Assembly (NCBI RefSeq): GCF_001619955.1
Contig: NZ_LQQO01000006.1
Coordinates: 1 to 64,000 of the forward strand
DNA from: Sphingomonas hankookensis
Lineage (GTDB): Bacteria; Pseudomonadota; Alphaproteobacteria; Sphingomonadales; Sphingomonadaceae
Direction: 5' to 3'
Length of the DNA stretch: 64,000 nt
Part shown: positions 27,048 through 37,513 of the stretch, in pieces
How positions within the stretch are numbered: position 1 is the first letter of the stretch
Layout: the number at the start of each line of letters is the position of its first letter
Program-made: the position numbers and the translations under genes
The notes under the pieces: generated by a model
Databases searched by the model: none
What the model saw: only the letters and a program-made list of their open reading frames with translations
Told to the model about the DNA's origin: nothing

Positions 27048-28222
27048 GCGACCTCGCCCAATTCCGCGCCGACACCCGCGCCTGGCTGGAGGAGAATTGC
27101 CCGCCCTCGATGCGCGAACCGGTCCGCTCCGACAAGGATGCGACCTGGGGCGGCCGCAACGCGACCTACGCCAACCCCGACCAGAAGATCTGGCTCGACC
27201 GCATGGCGGCACGCGGCTGGACCGTGCCCGATTGGCCGACCGCCTATGGCGGCGGCGGCCTGTCGCCGGCCGAAGCCAAGATTTTGCGCGAGGAAATGGC
27301 GGCGATAAACGCCCGCAACCCGCTCTATTCCTTCGGTATCTCGATGCTCGGGCCGGCGCTGCTGAAATACGGCACCGAAGAACAGAAGCTGGAGCATCTG
27401 CCGAAGATCGCCCGCGGCGAAATCCGCTGGTGCCAGGGCTATAGCGAACCCGGCGCCGGCTCCGACCTTGCCGGGCTGCAGACCAGCGCGGTGGAGGATG
27501 GCGACGACTTCATCGTCAATGGGCAGAAGGTGTGGACCAGCTATGCCGACAAGGCCGACTGGATCTTCTGCCTCGTCCGCACCGACCGCTCGACCAAGCA
27601 GGGCGGCATCAGCTTCCTGTTGTTCGACATGGCCTCGCCCGGCGTCGCCACCCGCCCGATCAAGCTGATCTCCGGCAACTCGCCCTTCTGCGAAACCTTC
27701 TTCGACGATGTCCGCGTGCCCAAGACCAATCTGATCGGCGAACGGAACAAGGGCTGGGACGTCGCCAAATATCTGCTCGGCCATGAGCGGGAGATGATCT
27801 CCGGCATGGGGCTGACCGATGATCGTCCGCTGATCGACCGCGCGGTGGCGACGGTCGGGCACGACGATCAGGGCCGGCTCGCCGATCCGATGCTGCGCGC
27901 CACGCTCGCGACCTTCGATGTCCGCGCCCGCGCCTTTGCCGCCATGTCCGAACGCTTCATCGACGAACTGAAGGCGAACCGCGCCCATCCGGCGCAGCCC
28001 AGCATGATGAAATATGTCGGGACCGAGCTGAACAAGACGCGCCACGAGCTGATGATGGCGGCGGGCGGCAGCGACCTGCTCGAATGGGAGGGCTCCGACA
28101 GCCGAGACGGCGCCGAAGCCCGCGCATGGCTGCGCACCAAGGCCAATTCGATCGAGGGCGGCACGTCCGAAATCCAGCTCAACATCATCGCGCGTCGTAT
28201 TCTCGACCTGCCGACCCAGTAA
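27044..28222 (+). CDS. Acyl-CoA dehydrogenase (first of pair)
   Basis: This FAD enzyme oxidises acyl-CoA to trans-2-enoyl-CoA. The 392-aa protein has [18 protein letters not shown] and [20 protein letters not shown] of the flavin/substrate middle domain, and a C-terminal helical domain ending [22 protein letters not shown]. It follows the fadJ-like gene with overlap and precedes a second dehydrogenase by 22 nt. Such large/small ACAD pairs can form heteromers, as in actinobacterial steroid degradation; that is possible here, not shown. Confidence 0.92.
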
Positions 28223-28244
28223 CCGTCTGTCAGGAATTACCATC

Positions 28245-29372
28245 ATGCCGTTGTTTCTGAACGAAGATCAGACGATGCTCGCCGATACGGCGCGCGAATT
28301 TCTGGGGGAGGCCGCGCCGGTCGCGCATCTGCGCGCGCTGCGCGATGCTGACGACCCCACCGGCTTCGACCGCGACCTCTGGGCCAAGTTCGCCGAGATG
28401 GGCTTCACCGGCATGATGGTGCCCGAAAGCGCCGGCGGCCTGGGCCTTGGCCATGTCGAGGCCGGCATCGTGCTGGAGGAGATCGGCCGCAACCTGTCGC
28501 CCTCCCCGTTCCTCACCACCTCGGTCGCCGCCGTCGCGGCGCTGGCCGGCACGTCGTCCGGCGAACGCTGGCTTCCCGAAATCGCCGCAGGCCGAACCGT
28601 CGCCGCGCTCGCCATCGACGAGCGCGCCAAGCATGGCGACAGCGTGGCGCTCCGCGCCGAGCGCGCCGGCAACGGCTTCCGTCTGTCGGGCACCAAGCAG
28701 TTCGTGACCCATGGCCATGTCGCCGACCTGATCCTCGTCGTCGCCCGCACTGCCGGCCAAGCCGACGACAAGGACGGCCTGACCCTGTTCGCGCTGCCGG
28801 CCGGCACACCGGGCATGACTGCCGATCCGCGGCGGCTGGTCTACAGCAGCATCGCCGCACGGCTGACCTTCGATAACGTCATGGTCGATGGCGACGCGGT
28901 GGTCGGCGCGGTCGATGACGGCGGGACGGCGCTTGCCCGCCTGCTCGGCGCCGCACGGACCGGGGCGGCGGCGGAATCGCTCGGCGTCGGCGATGGCGCC
29001 GCCACTCGCACCCTCGACTATCTGCGCCAGCGCAAGCAGTTCGGCCAGACCATAGGCAGTTTCCAGGCGCTGCAACACCGCGCCGCGCATCTTTATTGCG
29101 AACTGGAGGTCGCCCGCGCCGCCGTGCTGAAGGCGCAGCAACTGCTCGACCAGGGTTCGCCCGACGCCGACCTCGCCGTCTCCGTTGCGAAGGCGATGAC
29201 CGGCATCGCCACCACCCTGTCGGTGCAGGAAGCGGTGCAGATGCATGGCGGCATTGGCATGACCGACGCGGCTGATATAGGCTTCTTCATGAAGCGCGCC
29301 CGCGTCCTGACCGAAATGTTCGGCGATATCGGCTATCACACCGACCGTGTGGCGCGCGCCGGGGGATATTGA
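28245..29372 (+). CDS. Acyl-CoA dehydrogenase (second of pair)
   Basis: The 375-aa protein has the ACAD N-terminal domain (MPLFLNEDQTMLADTAREFL, GGLGLGHVEAGIVLEEIGRNL), the middle domain and the C-terminal helices with YLRQRKQFGQTIGSFQALQH and VQMHGGIGMTDAADIGFFMKRA. It sits downstream of another ACAD. The conserved catalytic Glu position was not verified. Its stop codon TGA overlaps the tesB ATG. Confidence 0.9.
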   Translation: MPLFLNEDQTMLADTAREFLGEAAPVAHLRALRDADDPTGFDRDLWAKFAEMGFTGMMVPESAGGLGLGHVEAGIVLEEIGRNLSPSPFLTTSVAAVAALAGTSSGERWLPEIAAGRTVAALAIDERAKHGDSVALRAERAGNGFRLSGTKQFVTHGHVADLILVVARTAGQADDKDGLTLFALPAGTPGMTADPRRLVYSSIAARLTFDNVMVDGDAVVGAVDDGGTALARLLGAARTGAAAESLGVGDGAATRTLDYLRQRKQFGQTIGSFQALQHRAAHLYCELEVARAAVLKAQQLLDQGSPDADLAVSVAKAMTGIATTLSVQEAVQMHGGIGMTDAADIGFFMKRARVLTEMFGDIGYHTDRVARAGGY

Positions 29373-30244
29373 TGGAGCCAACACCCGACGATCTGATCGC
29401 CGGTCTCGTCCGCCTGCTCGATATCGAGGAGATCGACACCGACCTGTATCGCGGCGCCCGCAATCCGGGCGGCGTCGGCCGGGTGTTCGGCGGGCAGGTT
29501 ATTGCTCAGGCGCTGCAGGCCGCCCAGCGTTCGATCGGCGGGGAGAAGATCGCGCACTCGCTCCACGCCTATTTCATGCGGCCGGGCGATGAACAGCATC
29601 CGATCGTCTATCGCGTGGTCCGCGACTTTGCCGGGCGCAGCTTCGCCAATGCCCGCGTGATCGCGATGCAGCGCGGGCAGGCGATCCTTAACATGGCGGC
29701 ATCGTTCCAGCTGCCCGAGAACGGGCTGGCGCATCAGGATGCGATGCCCGACGTGCCGCCGCCCGAGGCTTTGCCGACCGACCGTGAACTGCGTGAAACG
29801 ATGCAGGACCGCATTCCGGAGAAGTTTCGCCGCCTGTTCCTGCGCGCCCGTCCGATCGAGATCCGCCCGGTCGAGGCCGAGCACTGGAGCGACCCGACCA
29901 AGCGCGCCCCGCTGCAACATGGCTGGTTCCGGGCGGTCGCGCCGATCGGCGACGACATGACGCTGCACCGCGCGATCCTCGCTTATGCCAGCGACATGAT
30001 GCTGCTCGGCACCTGCATGTTGCCGCACGGCATCCACTGGATGATGGACCAGGTACAGACCGCCAGCCTCGACCACGCGCTCTGGCTGCACGAACCGTTC
30101 CGCGCCGACGACTGGCTGCTGTACCAGACCGACAGCCCCTGGGCCGGCCACGCCCGCGGCTTCAACCGCGGCCGCTTCTTCAGCCGCGACGGGCGGTTGG
30201 TGGCAAGCGTCGCGCAGGAAGGGCTGGTGCGGGTAAGGGAGTAG
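29372..30244 (+). CDS. tesB: Acyl-CoA thioesterase II (TesB)
   Basis: TesB hydrolyses acyl-CoA to free acid and CoA. The 290-aa protein is a double hot-dog enzyme: VFGGQVIAQALQAAQRSI, HSLHAYFMRPGDEQHPIVYRV and the C-terminal WMMDQVQTASLDHALWLHEPF, HARGFNRGRFFSRDGRLVASVAQEGLVR are spread along the chain. The ATG lies in TGATGG, overlapping the preceding stop. It is the last gene of this beta-oxidation operon and may relieve CoA trapping. Confidence 0.93.
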   Translation: MEPTPDDLIAGLVRLLDIEEIDTDLYRGARNPGGVGRVFGGQVIAQALQAAQRSIGGEKIAHSLHAYFMRPGDEQHPIVYRVVRDFAGRSFANARVIAMQRGQAILNMAASFQLPENGLAHQDAMPDVPPPEALPTDRELRETMQDRIPEKFRRLFLRARPIEIRPVEAEHWSDPTKRAPLQHGWFRAVAPIGDDMTLHRAILAYASDMMLLGTCMLPHGIHWMMDQVQTASLDHALWLHEPFRADDWLLYQTDSPWAGHARGFNRGRFFSRDGRLVASVAQEGLVRVRE

Positions 30245-30262
30245 CCACGCCCGCTCCATGAC

Positions 30263-30350
30263 CGTACCCCCGCGAAGGCGGGGGTCCAGGGTTGCCCTGT
30301 CACAAACGTTACCGTTTGCCGCCCTGGACTCCCGCCTCCACGGGAGTACG
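30263..30350. repeat. Inverted dyad pair between tesB and the catalase gene
   Basis: TACCCCCGCGAAGGCGGGGGTCCAGGG and the reversed CCCTGGACTCCCGCCTCCACGGGAGTA face each other about 30 nt apart between two convergent genes. The same pattern recurs at 42266 and 54718. It can form a large hairpin and may be a bidirectional 3'-end signal. Confidence 0.8.
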
Positions 30351-30359
30351 AAAGCCCCC

Positions 30360-31439
30360 TCAACCCGGCTCGTGCAACGGACACCCGTTGAACCGCCGTC
30401 GATACTGCACCGAATGGTCGTAGATCGGCTTGCGCACCCGGTTCACCCCGCCCAGCGGCTGATGCGCCGCCAGCCCGGTCCACACGCTGAAGCGCAGATT
30501 GTCGTCCACCTCGGCCACCTGGTCCGCCGACCAGCTGTCCTGCGGCTCTGTCCGGATCGTCGCGACGGTGATGAACGGGCTGACATCTTCCGGCCACGGC
30601 GTCGCCGCATCCTCGATCGGCTGGGCATCGGTATCGCGCAGCAGCTGCACCCGGACCTCCCATTCGCCGCGCACCCGGCGGGCATCCGCCTGCATATCCT
30701 CACGGATCGCGTTCGGCCGGTCGCTCGTATCGATCACCCGATCGGTCAGCGCGACCAGATCGGGCGACACAGGCACCAGCTGATATTTGGCGACGAACGC
30801 CCCGTGGCGGAACGGCGTCGCGGAGAAATAGGTCTCGCCCAGCGGATGGACGTTCTTCGACCCGCCCATCGTCTTGAGCAACGTACTCTCGGTCCCGACC
30901 GCTTCCAGCGCCGCTTCCGCCCCGCGCAGGACATAGGACAGCGCCTTCTTCGCCCATTCCGCCTTGTCGGTCGTCTTGGCGAGCAGCTTCAGATTGCCCG
31001 CGAATTTCTGCGGCGTCGGCGCGGCGAAGGCAGGCGCATTGACCATCACGAAGTCCTGCGTCCGCCCCTCCGCACCGGAAAGCCGCTCGCCGTCGACCTC
31101 CAGCACCTTCCACGCCAGACCACGCGGCAACCCGATCGCATCGTCGATGATGTCGCCCGGATTGGTCGAGAATCGCAGGATCACCGGATGCACGCCCGGC
31201 GTCGCGAACAGCCCCTGCGCCAGTTCCGGCGGCAGGTCGTCATGGATGGTCAGCTCACCCTTCAGGATGCCATGCCCCTTGGCATGGACCGCGCGAACCG
31301 CCTTGCCATAATCCTTCGAGGTCGTCTCCAGGATCGTGTCGAACGACCGCTCCATATCCGCGACCGCCTCCGCTTCGTCTGGCTGCGGCTGCTCCAGGCT
31401 TGCCGAATAGCGGATCGGCGGTTTCAGCAGGGCGGTCAT
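30360..31439 (-). CDS. Catalase-family heme protein
   Basis: The 359-aa protein is a shortened relative of mono-functional catalases. The distal heme motif is seen in AVRAVHAKGHGILKGELTI, followed by LRFSTNPGDIIDDAIGLPRGLAWKVLEVDG. A candidate proximal Tyr is in RKPIYDHSVQYRRRF near the C-terminus. Such SrpA-like proteins lack parts of the classical tetramer wrapping. It may remove H2O2 produced by acyl-CoA oxidation, but peroxidase activity toward another substrate is equally possible. ATG 31439 is used. Confidence 0.8.
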   Translation of the reverse strand: MTALLKPPIRYSASLEQPQPDEAEAVADMERSFDTILETTSKDYGKAVRAVHAKGHGILKGELTIHDDLPPELAQGLFATPGVHPVILRFSTNPGDIIDDAIGLPRGLAWKVLEVDGERLSGAEGRTQDFVMVNAPAFAAPTPQKFAGNLKLLAKTTDKAEWAKKALSYVLRGAEAALEAVGTESTLLKTMGGSKNVHPLGETYFSATPFRHGAFVAKYQLVPVSPDLVALTDRVIDTSDRPNAIREDMQADARRVRGEWEVRVQLLRDTDAQPIEDAATPWPEDVSPFITVATIRTEPQDSWSADQVAEVDDNLRFSVWTGLAAHQPLGGVNRVRKPIYDHSVQYRRRFNGCPLHEPG

Positions 31440-31497
31440 CGGCAAACTCCTTTGTCTTTGAACGACAAAGGGCGGCAATCCGATTCGTTCCGCCCCG

Positions 31498-32292
31498 TCA
31501 GATGGCGGTACGCCCATAGTCCTGCCGGGTGACCGGATGGCTCGACGACAGCCCGCCATCGACCGCCAGCGCCTGCCCGTTGACATAGCTCGCCTCGGCC
31601 GAGCTCAGGAACAGCACGACTGCCGCCACCTCCTCCGGCTCGCCACCGCGCCGCAGCGGGTTCAGCCGCCCGATCCGTGCTTCCTTGCCCGACTGCCGCG
31701 CATGGTCGTACACCATCGCGGTCATGCCGGTCTCGACCAAGCCGGGGCATACGGCATTGACCCGCACGCCCGATCCGGACAGCTGCTGCGCGGCGGTCTG
31801 CACCAGGTTGATGACGCCCGCCTTCGACGCCGAATAGGCCGCGCCACCCGCGCCCGATCGCAGCCCGGCAACGCTGGCGGTGCACACGATCGCCCCGCCG
31901 CCGGCCGCCGCCATGATCGGCGCGGCATGGCGGATCGCCAGGAACGGGCCGATCAGATTGACCCGCAGGATTTCCGACCAGTCCTCGGCGGTCGTGTCGA
32001 ACAGCCCGGCGATCCCGCCCGATATGCCGGCATTGGCATGCACCACGTCGATCTCGCCGAACGTGTCGACCGCCAGTGCGATCGCCCGCGCGACATCCGC
32101 GTCCTCCCCGGCATCCATCGCGCACGCGACCGCCCGGCCGCCCATGTCCTCGATCATCGCCGCCGTCACGTCGCCCTGCGCCACATCGGCACACACCACG
32201 CCCGCCCCTTCGCGGGCAAAGGCCAGCGCGGTCGCACGCCCGATGCCGGATCCCGCCCCGGTGACCAGCACCGACTTGCCCGCAAAGCGCAT
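31498..32292 (-). CDS. SDR-family oxidoreductase
   Basis: The 264-aa short-chain dehydrogenase/reductase has the cofactor loop [16 protein letters not shown], the NAG motif HANAGISG, Ser in CTASVAG and the catalytic YSASKAG. The Asp after beta-2 (VVCADVAQ) suggests NAD rather than NADP. The substrate is unknown; the neighbours point to acyl or alcohol catabolism. ATG 32292 overlaps the preceding kinase stop by 3 nt, so it is co-transcribed with the phosphotransferase and ACAD genes. Confidence 0.87.
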   Translation of the reverse strand: MRFAGKSVLVTGAGSGIGRATALAFAREGAGVVCADVAQGDVTAAMIEDMGGRAVACAMDAGEDADVARAIALAVDTFGEIDVVHANAGISGGIAGLFDTTAEDWSEILRVNLIGPFLAIRHAAPIMAAAGGGAIVCTASVAGLRSGAGGAAYSASKAGVINLVQTAAQQLSGSGVRVNAVCPGLVETGMTAMVYDHARQSGKEARIGRLNPLRRGGEPEEVAAVVLFLSSAEASYVNGQALAVDGGLSSSHPVTRQDYGRTAI

Positions 32293-33305
32293 CACGCCCC
32301 CGCCTTCTTCGCGAAATCCCATGCCATTGCCGCCAGCATCGGCACCTTGGCCGCCATCGCCGCCGCCTGCGCGCTCGCGGCATTGCCGTCGCGCAGCCGC
32401 TGCTTGATGCCCTGCACGATGCCGGTCAGGCGGAACAGGTTATAGGCGAAATACCATTCCAGCTGCGGCACGTCGCGCCGCCCGGTCGCGGTGCAGTAGC
32501 GCGCCACCACCTCGTCCATCGTCGGAATGCCGCTGTCGCCGCCCGCCAGCCCCTTGATCCCCGACCGCCCATCCGGCTCGGTGCCCCAGTTCATCAGCAG
32601 ATAGGTGAAATCGGCCATCGGATCGCCCAGCGTCGACAATTCCCAGTCGAGCACCGCCGCGACGCGCGGTTCGGCTTCGGCAAAGATCAGATTGTCGATC
32701 CGGTAATCGCCATGAACGATCGACACCCGCTCCTGCGCCGGTACGGTGCGCGGCAGCCAGTCGATCAGCCGTTCGACATCGGGCAGGTCGTCGGTCTGGC
32801 TCGCACGATATTGCCGGGTCCAACGCGCCACCTGCCGCTCGAAATAATTGCCCGGCTTGCCATAATCGCCCAGGCCCACCGCCACCGGATCGATCGCATG
32901 CAACGCGGCCAGCGCATCGATCATCGCCTCATAATGCCCCCGCCGCTCGACCGGGGTCATGTCCGGCATCGACCCGTCCCAGATCGTCCGCCCGGCCACC
33001 CGCTCCATCAGGTAGAAGGGCGCACCGATCACCTCCGTATCCTCGCACAGCGCGATCGGCCGCGGCACCGGAAAGCCGGTCGGATGCAGCGCCGCGATCA
33101 GCGCATATTCCCGCTCGACAGCATGGGCACTGGGCAACAGCGGTCCGAACGGCTTCCGCCGCAAGACGAACGACCCCGCTGCCATCTCGACCCGGTAGGT
33201 CGGATTGCTCTGCCCGCCCGGATAGCGCGTAACCTCGACCGGCCCCTCGCCCACCGTCGCCGCCAGCCACGGCCCCAGCCGCGCGAGATCGAGGTCAGCG
33301 TTCAT
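32292..33305 (-). CDS. APH-type phosphotransferase (ACAD10/11 kinase-like)
   Basis: The 337-aa protein has the aminoglycoside-phosphotransferase/choline-kinase fold: [18 protein letters not shown] (ATP Lys), [15 protein letters not shown] (Brenner motif) and [15 protein letters not shown] (Asp metal ligand). In ACAD10/11 proteins this domain phosphorylates 4-hydroxyacyl-CoA. Its linkage with an acyl-CoA dehydrogenase here (11-nt overlap) makes a similar role in hydroxy-acid breakdown plausible, by inference. It is not expected to be a drug-resistance gene. Confidence 0.88.
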   Translation of the reverse strand: MNADLDLARLGPWLAATVGEGPVEVTRYPGGQSNPTYRVEMAAGSFVLRRKPFGPLLPSAHAVEREYALIAALHPTGFPVPRPIALCEDTEVIGAPFYLMERVAGRTIWDGSMPDMTPVERRGHYEAMIDALAALHAIDPVAVGLGDYGKPGNYFERQVARWTRQYRASQTDDLPDVERLIDWLPRTVPAQERVSIVHGDYRIDNLIFAEAEPRVAAVLDWELSTLGDPMADFTYLLMNWGTEPDGRSGIKGLAGGDSGIPTMDEVVARYCTATGRRDVPQLEWYFAYNLFRLTGIVQGIKQRLRDGNAASAQAAAMAAKVPMLAAMAWDFAKKAGA

Positions 33306-34542
33306 CGGCCACCTTCGCGAACTCGGCACGGGCGATGGCGCGGTTGTGGACCTCGTCCGGCCCGTCGGCAAAGCGCAGCGTGCGCACCCCGGCCCATGCG
33401 GCGGCGAGCGGAAAATCCTCCGACACCCCGCCCCCGCCATGGGCCTGGATCGCATCGTCGAGAATTTGTAGCGCCATGGTCGGCGCCTGCACCTTGATCA
33501 TCGCGATCTCGCCCTGCGCCGCCTTGTTACCCGCACGGTCCATCATGTCGGCCGCCTTCAGGCACAGAAGCCGCGTCATCTCGATATCGATCCGCGCGCG
33601 CGCGACCCGCTGTTCCCACACCGAATGCTCGGCGATAGCCTTGCCGAACGCCACGCGCGATTGCAGCCGCTTCGCCATCGCCGCCAGCGCCATCTCCGCC
33701 ACGCCGATGGTCCGCATGCAATGATGAATGCGCCCCGGCCCCAGCCGCCCCTGCGCGATCTCGAACCCGCGCCCCTCGCCCAGCAACAGGTTCGCAGCCG
33801 GCACCCGCACCTGCTCCAGCACCACCTCGCCATGGCCGTGCGGGGCATGGTCGTACCCATAGACCGGCAGCATCCGCTCGATCCGTACCCCCGGCGTGTC
33901 CATGGGCACCAGGATCATGCTCTGCTGCTGGTGCCGCCGCGCATCCGGATCGGTCTTGCCCATTACGATCGCCACCTTGCAGCGCGGATCGCCGGTGCCC
34001 GACGACCACCATTTGCGCCCGTCGATCACATAATCATCGCCATCGCGCACGATCCGCGTCTCGATATTGGTCGCATCCGAAGACGCCACCGCCGGCTCGG
34101 TCATCAGGAAGGCGGAGCGGATCGTGCCTTCCATCAGCGGCTTGAGCCACGCTTCCTTCTGCTCGCGCGTGCCATAGCGGTGCAGCACCTCCATATTGCC
34201 GGTGTCGGGCGCGGAACAGTTGAACACCTCGCTCGCCCAATGCCATTTGCCCATCTCCTCGGCGCACAGCGCATATTCGACGTTGGACAATTGCGTCCCT
34301 TCGAACGCAAAGCTCTCATCGACCATCGGCGCGCCCGAATGCGGCGGCATGAACAGGTTCCACAGTCCGGCGGCCTTCGCCTTTTCCTTCAGCGGCTCCA
34401 GCATCGCGACCGGTGCCCAGCGATCGCCGCGCGCGACCTCGGCATGATATGCATGGTCGGCCGGGGCGACATGCTCGGCGATGAACGCCGCCACGCGGTC
34501 GCGATATTCGGTTTCGCGCGCACTGAACCGAAAGTCCAACAT
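33295..34542 (-). CDS. Acyl-CoA dehydrogenase (ACAD11-like)
   Basis: The 415-aa flavoprotein resembles the ACAD10/11 group: [50 protein letters not shown] and the C-terminal [30 protein letters not shown] are visible across the chain. It is the first gene of the minus-strand set ACAD-kinase-SDR, overlapping the kinase gene by 11 nt. It diverges from the double TetR gene, which probably controls both. Confidence 0.92.
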   Translation of the reverse strand: MLDFRFSARETEYRDRVAAFIAEHVAPADHAYHAEVARGDRWAPVAMLEPLKEKAKAAGLWNLFMPPHSGAPMVDESFAFEGTQLSNVEYALCAEEMGKWHWASEVFNCSAPDTGNMEVLHRYGTREQKEAWLKPLMEGTIRSAFLMTEPAVASSDATNIETRIVRDGDDYVIDGRKWWSSGTGDPRCKVAIVMGKTDPDARRHQQQSMILVPMDTPGVRIERMLPVYGYDHAPHGHGEVVLEQVRVPAANLLLGEGRGFEIAQGRLGPGRIHHCMRTIGVAEMALAAMAKRLQSRVAFGKAIAEHSVWEQRVARARIDIEMTRLLCLKAADMMDRAGNKAAQGEIAMIKVQAPTMALQILDDAIQAHGGGGVSEDFPLAAAWAGVRTLRFADGPDEVHNRAIARAEFAKVADER

Positions 34543-34670
34543 CCGTCTCCCATTGCAACTGTTTTGCCCGGTCTACGCCATACCGGATATTCGGTAAAGC
34601 GCAGATGACGTCGCGGTATGGTGCGATAATGGGGCTTGGGGTCCACACCCGATCTGCTAGAGATGGGACC
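34543..34670. promoter_or_regulatory. Divergent control region with candidate TetR operator
   Basis: The 128-nt space between the ACAD gene and the TetR gene holds a palindrome TACCGGATATTCGGTA at 34581-34596 (TACCG/CGGTA half-sites with a 6-nt centre). A further CGGTATGG at 34614-34621 is the reverse complement of CCATACCG at 34578-34585. These repeated half-sites are a good candidate operator for the adjacent regulator. No -35/-10 pair was certain. Confidence 0.5.
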
Positions 34671-35888
34671 ATGACGACGACCGACGGGGCCACCAAACGC
34701 TACCGCGCCAAGCGCGACGCCATCCTTGCCGCAGCAGCCGAGGCGATCAACGAAGCGAGTGCCAAGGGCATGACCTTTGCCGATGTCGCGCGCCGCGTTG
34801 GGCTGAACACCACCAGCGTCACCTATTACTTCAAGCGCAAGGAGGACCTCGCCGCCGCCGCCTTCGACCACACGCTCGACTGGCTGCACGCGGCGCTCGA
34901 CGAATCGCTGCGCCAGCCGACGCCACAGGCGCGCGTCGCCGAATTCCTGTCGATCCATTTCGACCGCCAGCGCCGGATCGAGGCGGACGAGGAACGTCCC
35001 GTCGCGATGCTGTCCGACCTGCGCGCGATGGAGGATCCGTTCAAGGCCCGGCTGCTGGCGCGCTGGCGCGACGTCTTCCGCAAGGCACGCACGTTGTGGG
35101 GGGAACCACGCGACCGCATCGCCAAGGATGTGCAGGGTGCCCGCGCGCACATGCTGCTCGAAAACTGCTTCTGGCTGACCGTCTGGATCGACCGTTACGA
35201 ACCCGACCAATATGACCGGGTGGAGGCGCGGTTGATGGACGTGTTCACCCACGGCCTTGCCGGCCCCGGCCAGCGCTGGGACCCCGAACCGCTGGTGCTG
35301 GAACAGGCGGATGCGGAGCCGGCGCGCGACGCCTTTCTGCGTGCCGCCACCCGGCTCATCAACGAACTCGGCTATCGCGGCGCCTCGGTGCAGCGGATCG
35401 CGTCCGAACTGAACGTGACCAAGGGGTCGTTCTACCATCACCTCGATGCCAAGGACGATCTGGTCGCCGCCTGTTACCAGCGCAGCTTCGACACCATTTC
35501 CGCCGCGCAGCGCGCCGCCGACCGTGACGGCGGCAGCCACTGGCAACGCCTGTCCAGCACGCTGGCGACGCTGGTCGACGCGCAGTTCACCGAACAGGGG
35601 CCGCTGCTGCGCACCACCGCGCTCGCCGGCCTTCCCGTCGGCGTGCGGCAGGCGATGGTCGACCGCTCCAACCGGATCGCCCGCCGCTTTGCCGGCACGA
35701 TCAGCGACGGCATCACCGAAGGATCGGTCCGTGCGGTCGACCCGCTGATCGCCGCACAGGCGCTGATGGCGTTGCAGAACGCCGCCTTCGACCTGCGCGG
35801 CTGGGCGGCGACCATGCCGCGCGACCGCGCGGTCGGCTTCTATGCCTCGACGGTGATGACCGGGCTGTTCACCGACCCGGTCGTGTAG
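34671..35888 (+). CDS. Tandem double TetR-family transcriptional regulator
   Basis: The 405-aa protein carries two TetR units in one chain. The first DNA-binding domain lies at about residues 12-60 ([31 protein letters not shown]...YYFKRKEDL), and the second at about 215-265 ([43 protein letters not shown]), each followed by a ligand-binding helical region. Usual TetR proteins are about 200 aa, so this is a fusion of two. ATG 34671 is preferred over 34605. It is divergent from the ACAD operon and probably represses it in response to an acyl-CoA. Confidence 0.88.
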   Translation: MTTTDGATKRYRAKRDAILAAAAEAINEASAKGMTFADVARRVGLNTTSVTYYFKRKEDLAAAAFDHTLDWLHAALDESLRQPTPQARVAEFLSIHFDRQRRIEADEERPVAMLSDLRAMEDPFKARLLARWRDVFRKARTLWGEPRDRIAKDVQGARAHMLLENCFWLTVWIDRYEPDQYDRVEARLMDVFTHGLAGPGQRWDPEPLVLEQADAEPARDAFLRAATRLINELGYRGASVQRIASELNVTKGSFYHHLDAKDDLVAACYQRSFDTISAAQRAADRDGGSHWQRLSSTLATLVDAQFTEQGPLLRTTALAGLPVGVRQAMVDRSNRIARRFAGTISDGITEGSVRAVDPLIAAQALMALQNAAFDLRGWAATMPRDRAVGFYASTVMTGLFTDPVV

Positions 35889-35891
35889 CGA

Positions 35892-37466
35892 TCACGCCAG
35901 CACCCCGCGATATTCCCCGCGCAGCGCGGCCTTCTTCAGCTTCCCCGTGGCGCTGTGCGGCAGCGCGTCGACGAAGATCACCCGGTCGGGCAGCCACCAT
36001 TTCGCGACCTTGGTCGCCAGATGGGCCATCACCGCTTCGACCGTCACCTCCGCATCTGGCCGTTTCACCACCAGCAGCACCGGCCGTTCGTCCCAGCGCG
36101 GATGCGGCACGCCGATCGCCGCCGCCTCGGCAACACCCGGACAGCCGACCGCTGCATTCTCCAGATCGACCGAACTGATCCATTCGCCGCCCGATTTGAT
36201 GACGTCCTTCGCCCGGTCGGTAATCTGCATCGTGCCGTCGGGGTGCAGCATCGCCACGTCACCGGTGTCGAACCAGCCATCCGGCGTCAGCGCGTCGCCC
36301 GCCTCGTCGCGGAAATAGCGTTTGATGACCCAGGGGCCCCGCACCTGCAACTGGCCCGACGTCTGCCCGTCGCGCGGCAGGACGTTGCCCTCCTCGTCGA
36401 CGGTGCGCAGCTCGACGCCGAACGGGACCTTGCCCTGTCGGCACACCTGATCGACCCGCTGGTCGAAGCTCAGATCGTCCCAGTCCGACCCCGGCGCACC
36501 CATCGTCCCGATCGGCGATGTCTCGGTCATGCCCCATGCGTGATTGACCCGCACGCCCATCCGCATGATCCGCTCGATCATCGCGCGCGGCGCGGCCGAC
36601 CCGCCGATCGTCACGACCTTCAGATGCTCGGGCGCCTGCCCCGTCGCGTCCATATATTGGAACATCGCGAACCAGACGGTCGGCACGCCTGCCGAATGCG
36701 TCACCCGCTCCCGGTTCATCAGGTCGCACAGCACGGCGGGATCGTTGACCGCCGAGAACACGATCTTCGCCCCCACCGCCGGCGCCGCAAAGGGCAGGCC
36801 CCAGCCGACCGCATGGAACATCGGCACCACCGGCAGGCAGACGGCGCGCTGCGACAGGTCGAACTCGTCGGGTTGCAGCTCGGCGATCGCGTGCAGCACG
36901 TTCGACCGGTGCGAATAGATCACGCCCTTCGGATCGCCGGTCGTGCCGCTGGTATAGCAGATCATGCAATGCTCGCGTTCGTCCCCCTCGACCCAGGCAT
37001 AGTCGCCGGTTTCAGGCGCGATCAGCGCGGCAAAGCTGTCCGGCCCGTCGCCGTCCATCACGATGAAATGCTCGATACCCGACAGGCGGGGCTTCATCCG
37101 CTCGATGATCGGCGCGAACACCGCATCGTAGAACAGCACCCGATCACCGGCATGGTCGGCGATATAGGCCAGCTGGTCGTCGAACAGCCGCGGATTGATG
37201 GTATGGATGATCCCGCCCATGCCGATCACGCCGTACCACGCGATCAGGTGATGGGCGTGGTTCATCGCCATCGTCGCCACGCGGTCGCCGCGCCGGATAC
37301 CCAGCCGCTCCAGCGCTTGCGCCAGCCGCCGCGCATCCCGCGCGATACCGGCCCAGTTGGTCCGCGTCTCGGTTCCGTTCGCCCAGCGGGTGACGATCTC
37401 GCGACCCCCATGCTCACGCTCGGCATGGTCGAGCAGTCGGGGTACTCGAAGTTCGAAATCCTGCAT
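35892..37466 (-). CDS. Long-chain-type fatty acid-CoA ligase
   Basis: The 524-aa AMP-binding enzyme has [20 protein letters not shown] (P-loop region), [48 protein letters not shown] and the C-terminal Lys in [14 protein letters not shown]. It resembles medium/long-chain acyl-CoA ligases (FadD3/AlkK-like). It converges with the TetR gene with a 3-nt gap, and lies downstream of dnaE by 47 nt. ATG 37466 (MQDFELRV) was used; a GTG at 37484 is possible. It likely feeds the acyl-CoA dehydrogenases nearby. Confidence 0.92.
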   Translation of the reverse strand: MQDFELRVPRLLDHAEREHGGREIVTRWANGTETRTNWAGIARDARRLAQALERLGIRRGDRVATMAMNHAHHLIAWYGVIGMGGIIHTINPRLFDDQLAYIADHAGDRVLFYDAVFAPIIERMKPRLSGIEHFIVMDGDGPDSFAALIAPETGDYAWVEGDEREHCMICYTSGTTGDPKGVIYSHRSNVLHAIAELQPDEFDLSQRAVCLPVVPMFHAVGWGLPFAAPAVGAKIVFSAVNDPAVLCDLMNRERVTHSAGVPTVWFAMFQYMDATGQAPEHLKVVTIGGSAAPRAMIERIMRMGVRVNHAWGMTETSPIGTMGAPGSDWDDLSFDQRVDQVCRQGKVPFGVELRTVDEEGNVLPRDGQTSGQLQVRGPWVIKRYFRDEAGDALTPDGWFDTGDVAMLHPDGTMQITDRAKDVIKSGGEWISSVDLENAAVGCPGVAEAAAIGVPHPRWDERPVLLVVKRPDAEVTVEAVMAHLATKVAKWWLPDRVIFVDALPHSATGKLKKAALRGEYRGVLA

Positions 37467-37513
37467 TCCGCCCAGCACGCGCACTCTCCTTCGCGAACGG
37501 GGCTGTCACGCCC

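Noticed and set aside
32292..33305. Aminoglycoside resistance gene
   Set aside because: The APH fold is present, but operon overlap with an ACAD and similarity to the ACAD10/11 kinase domain point to acyl metabolism.
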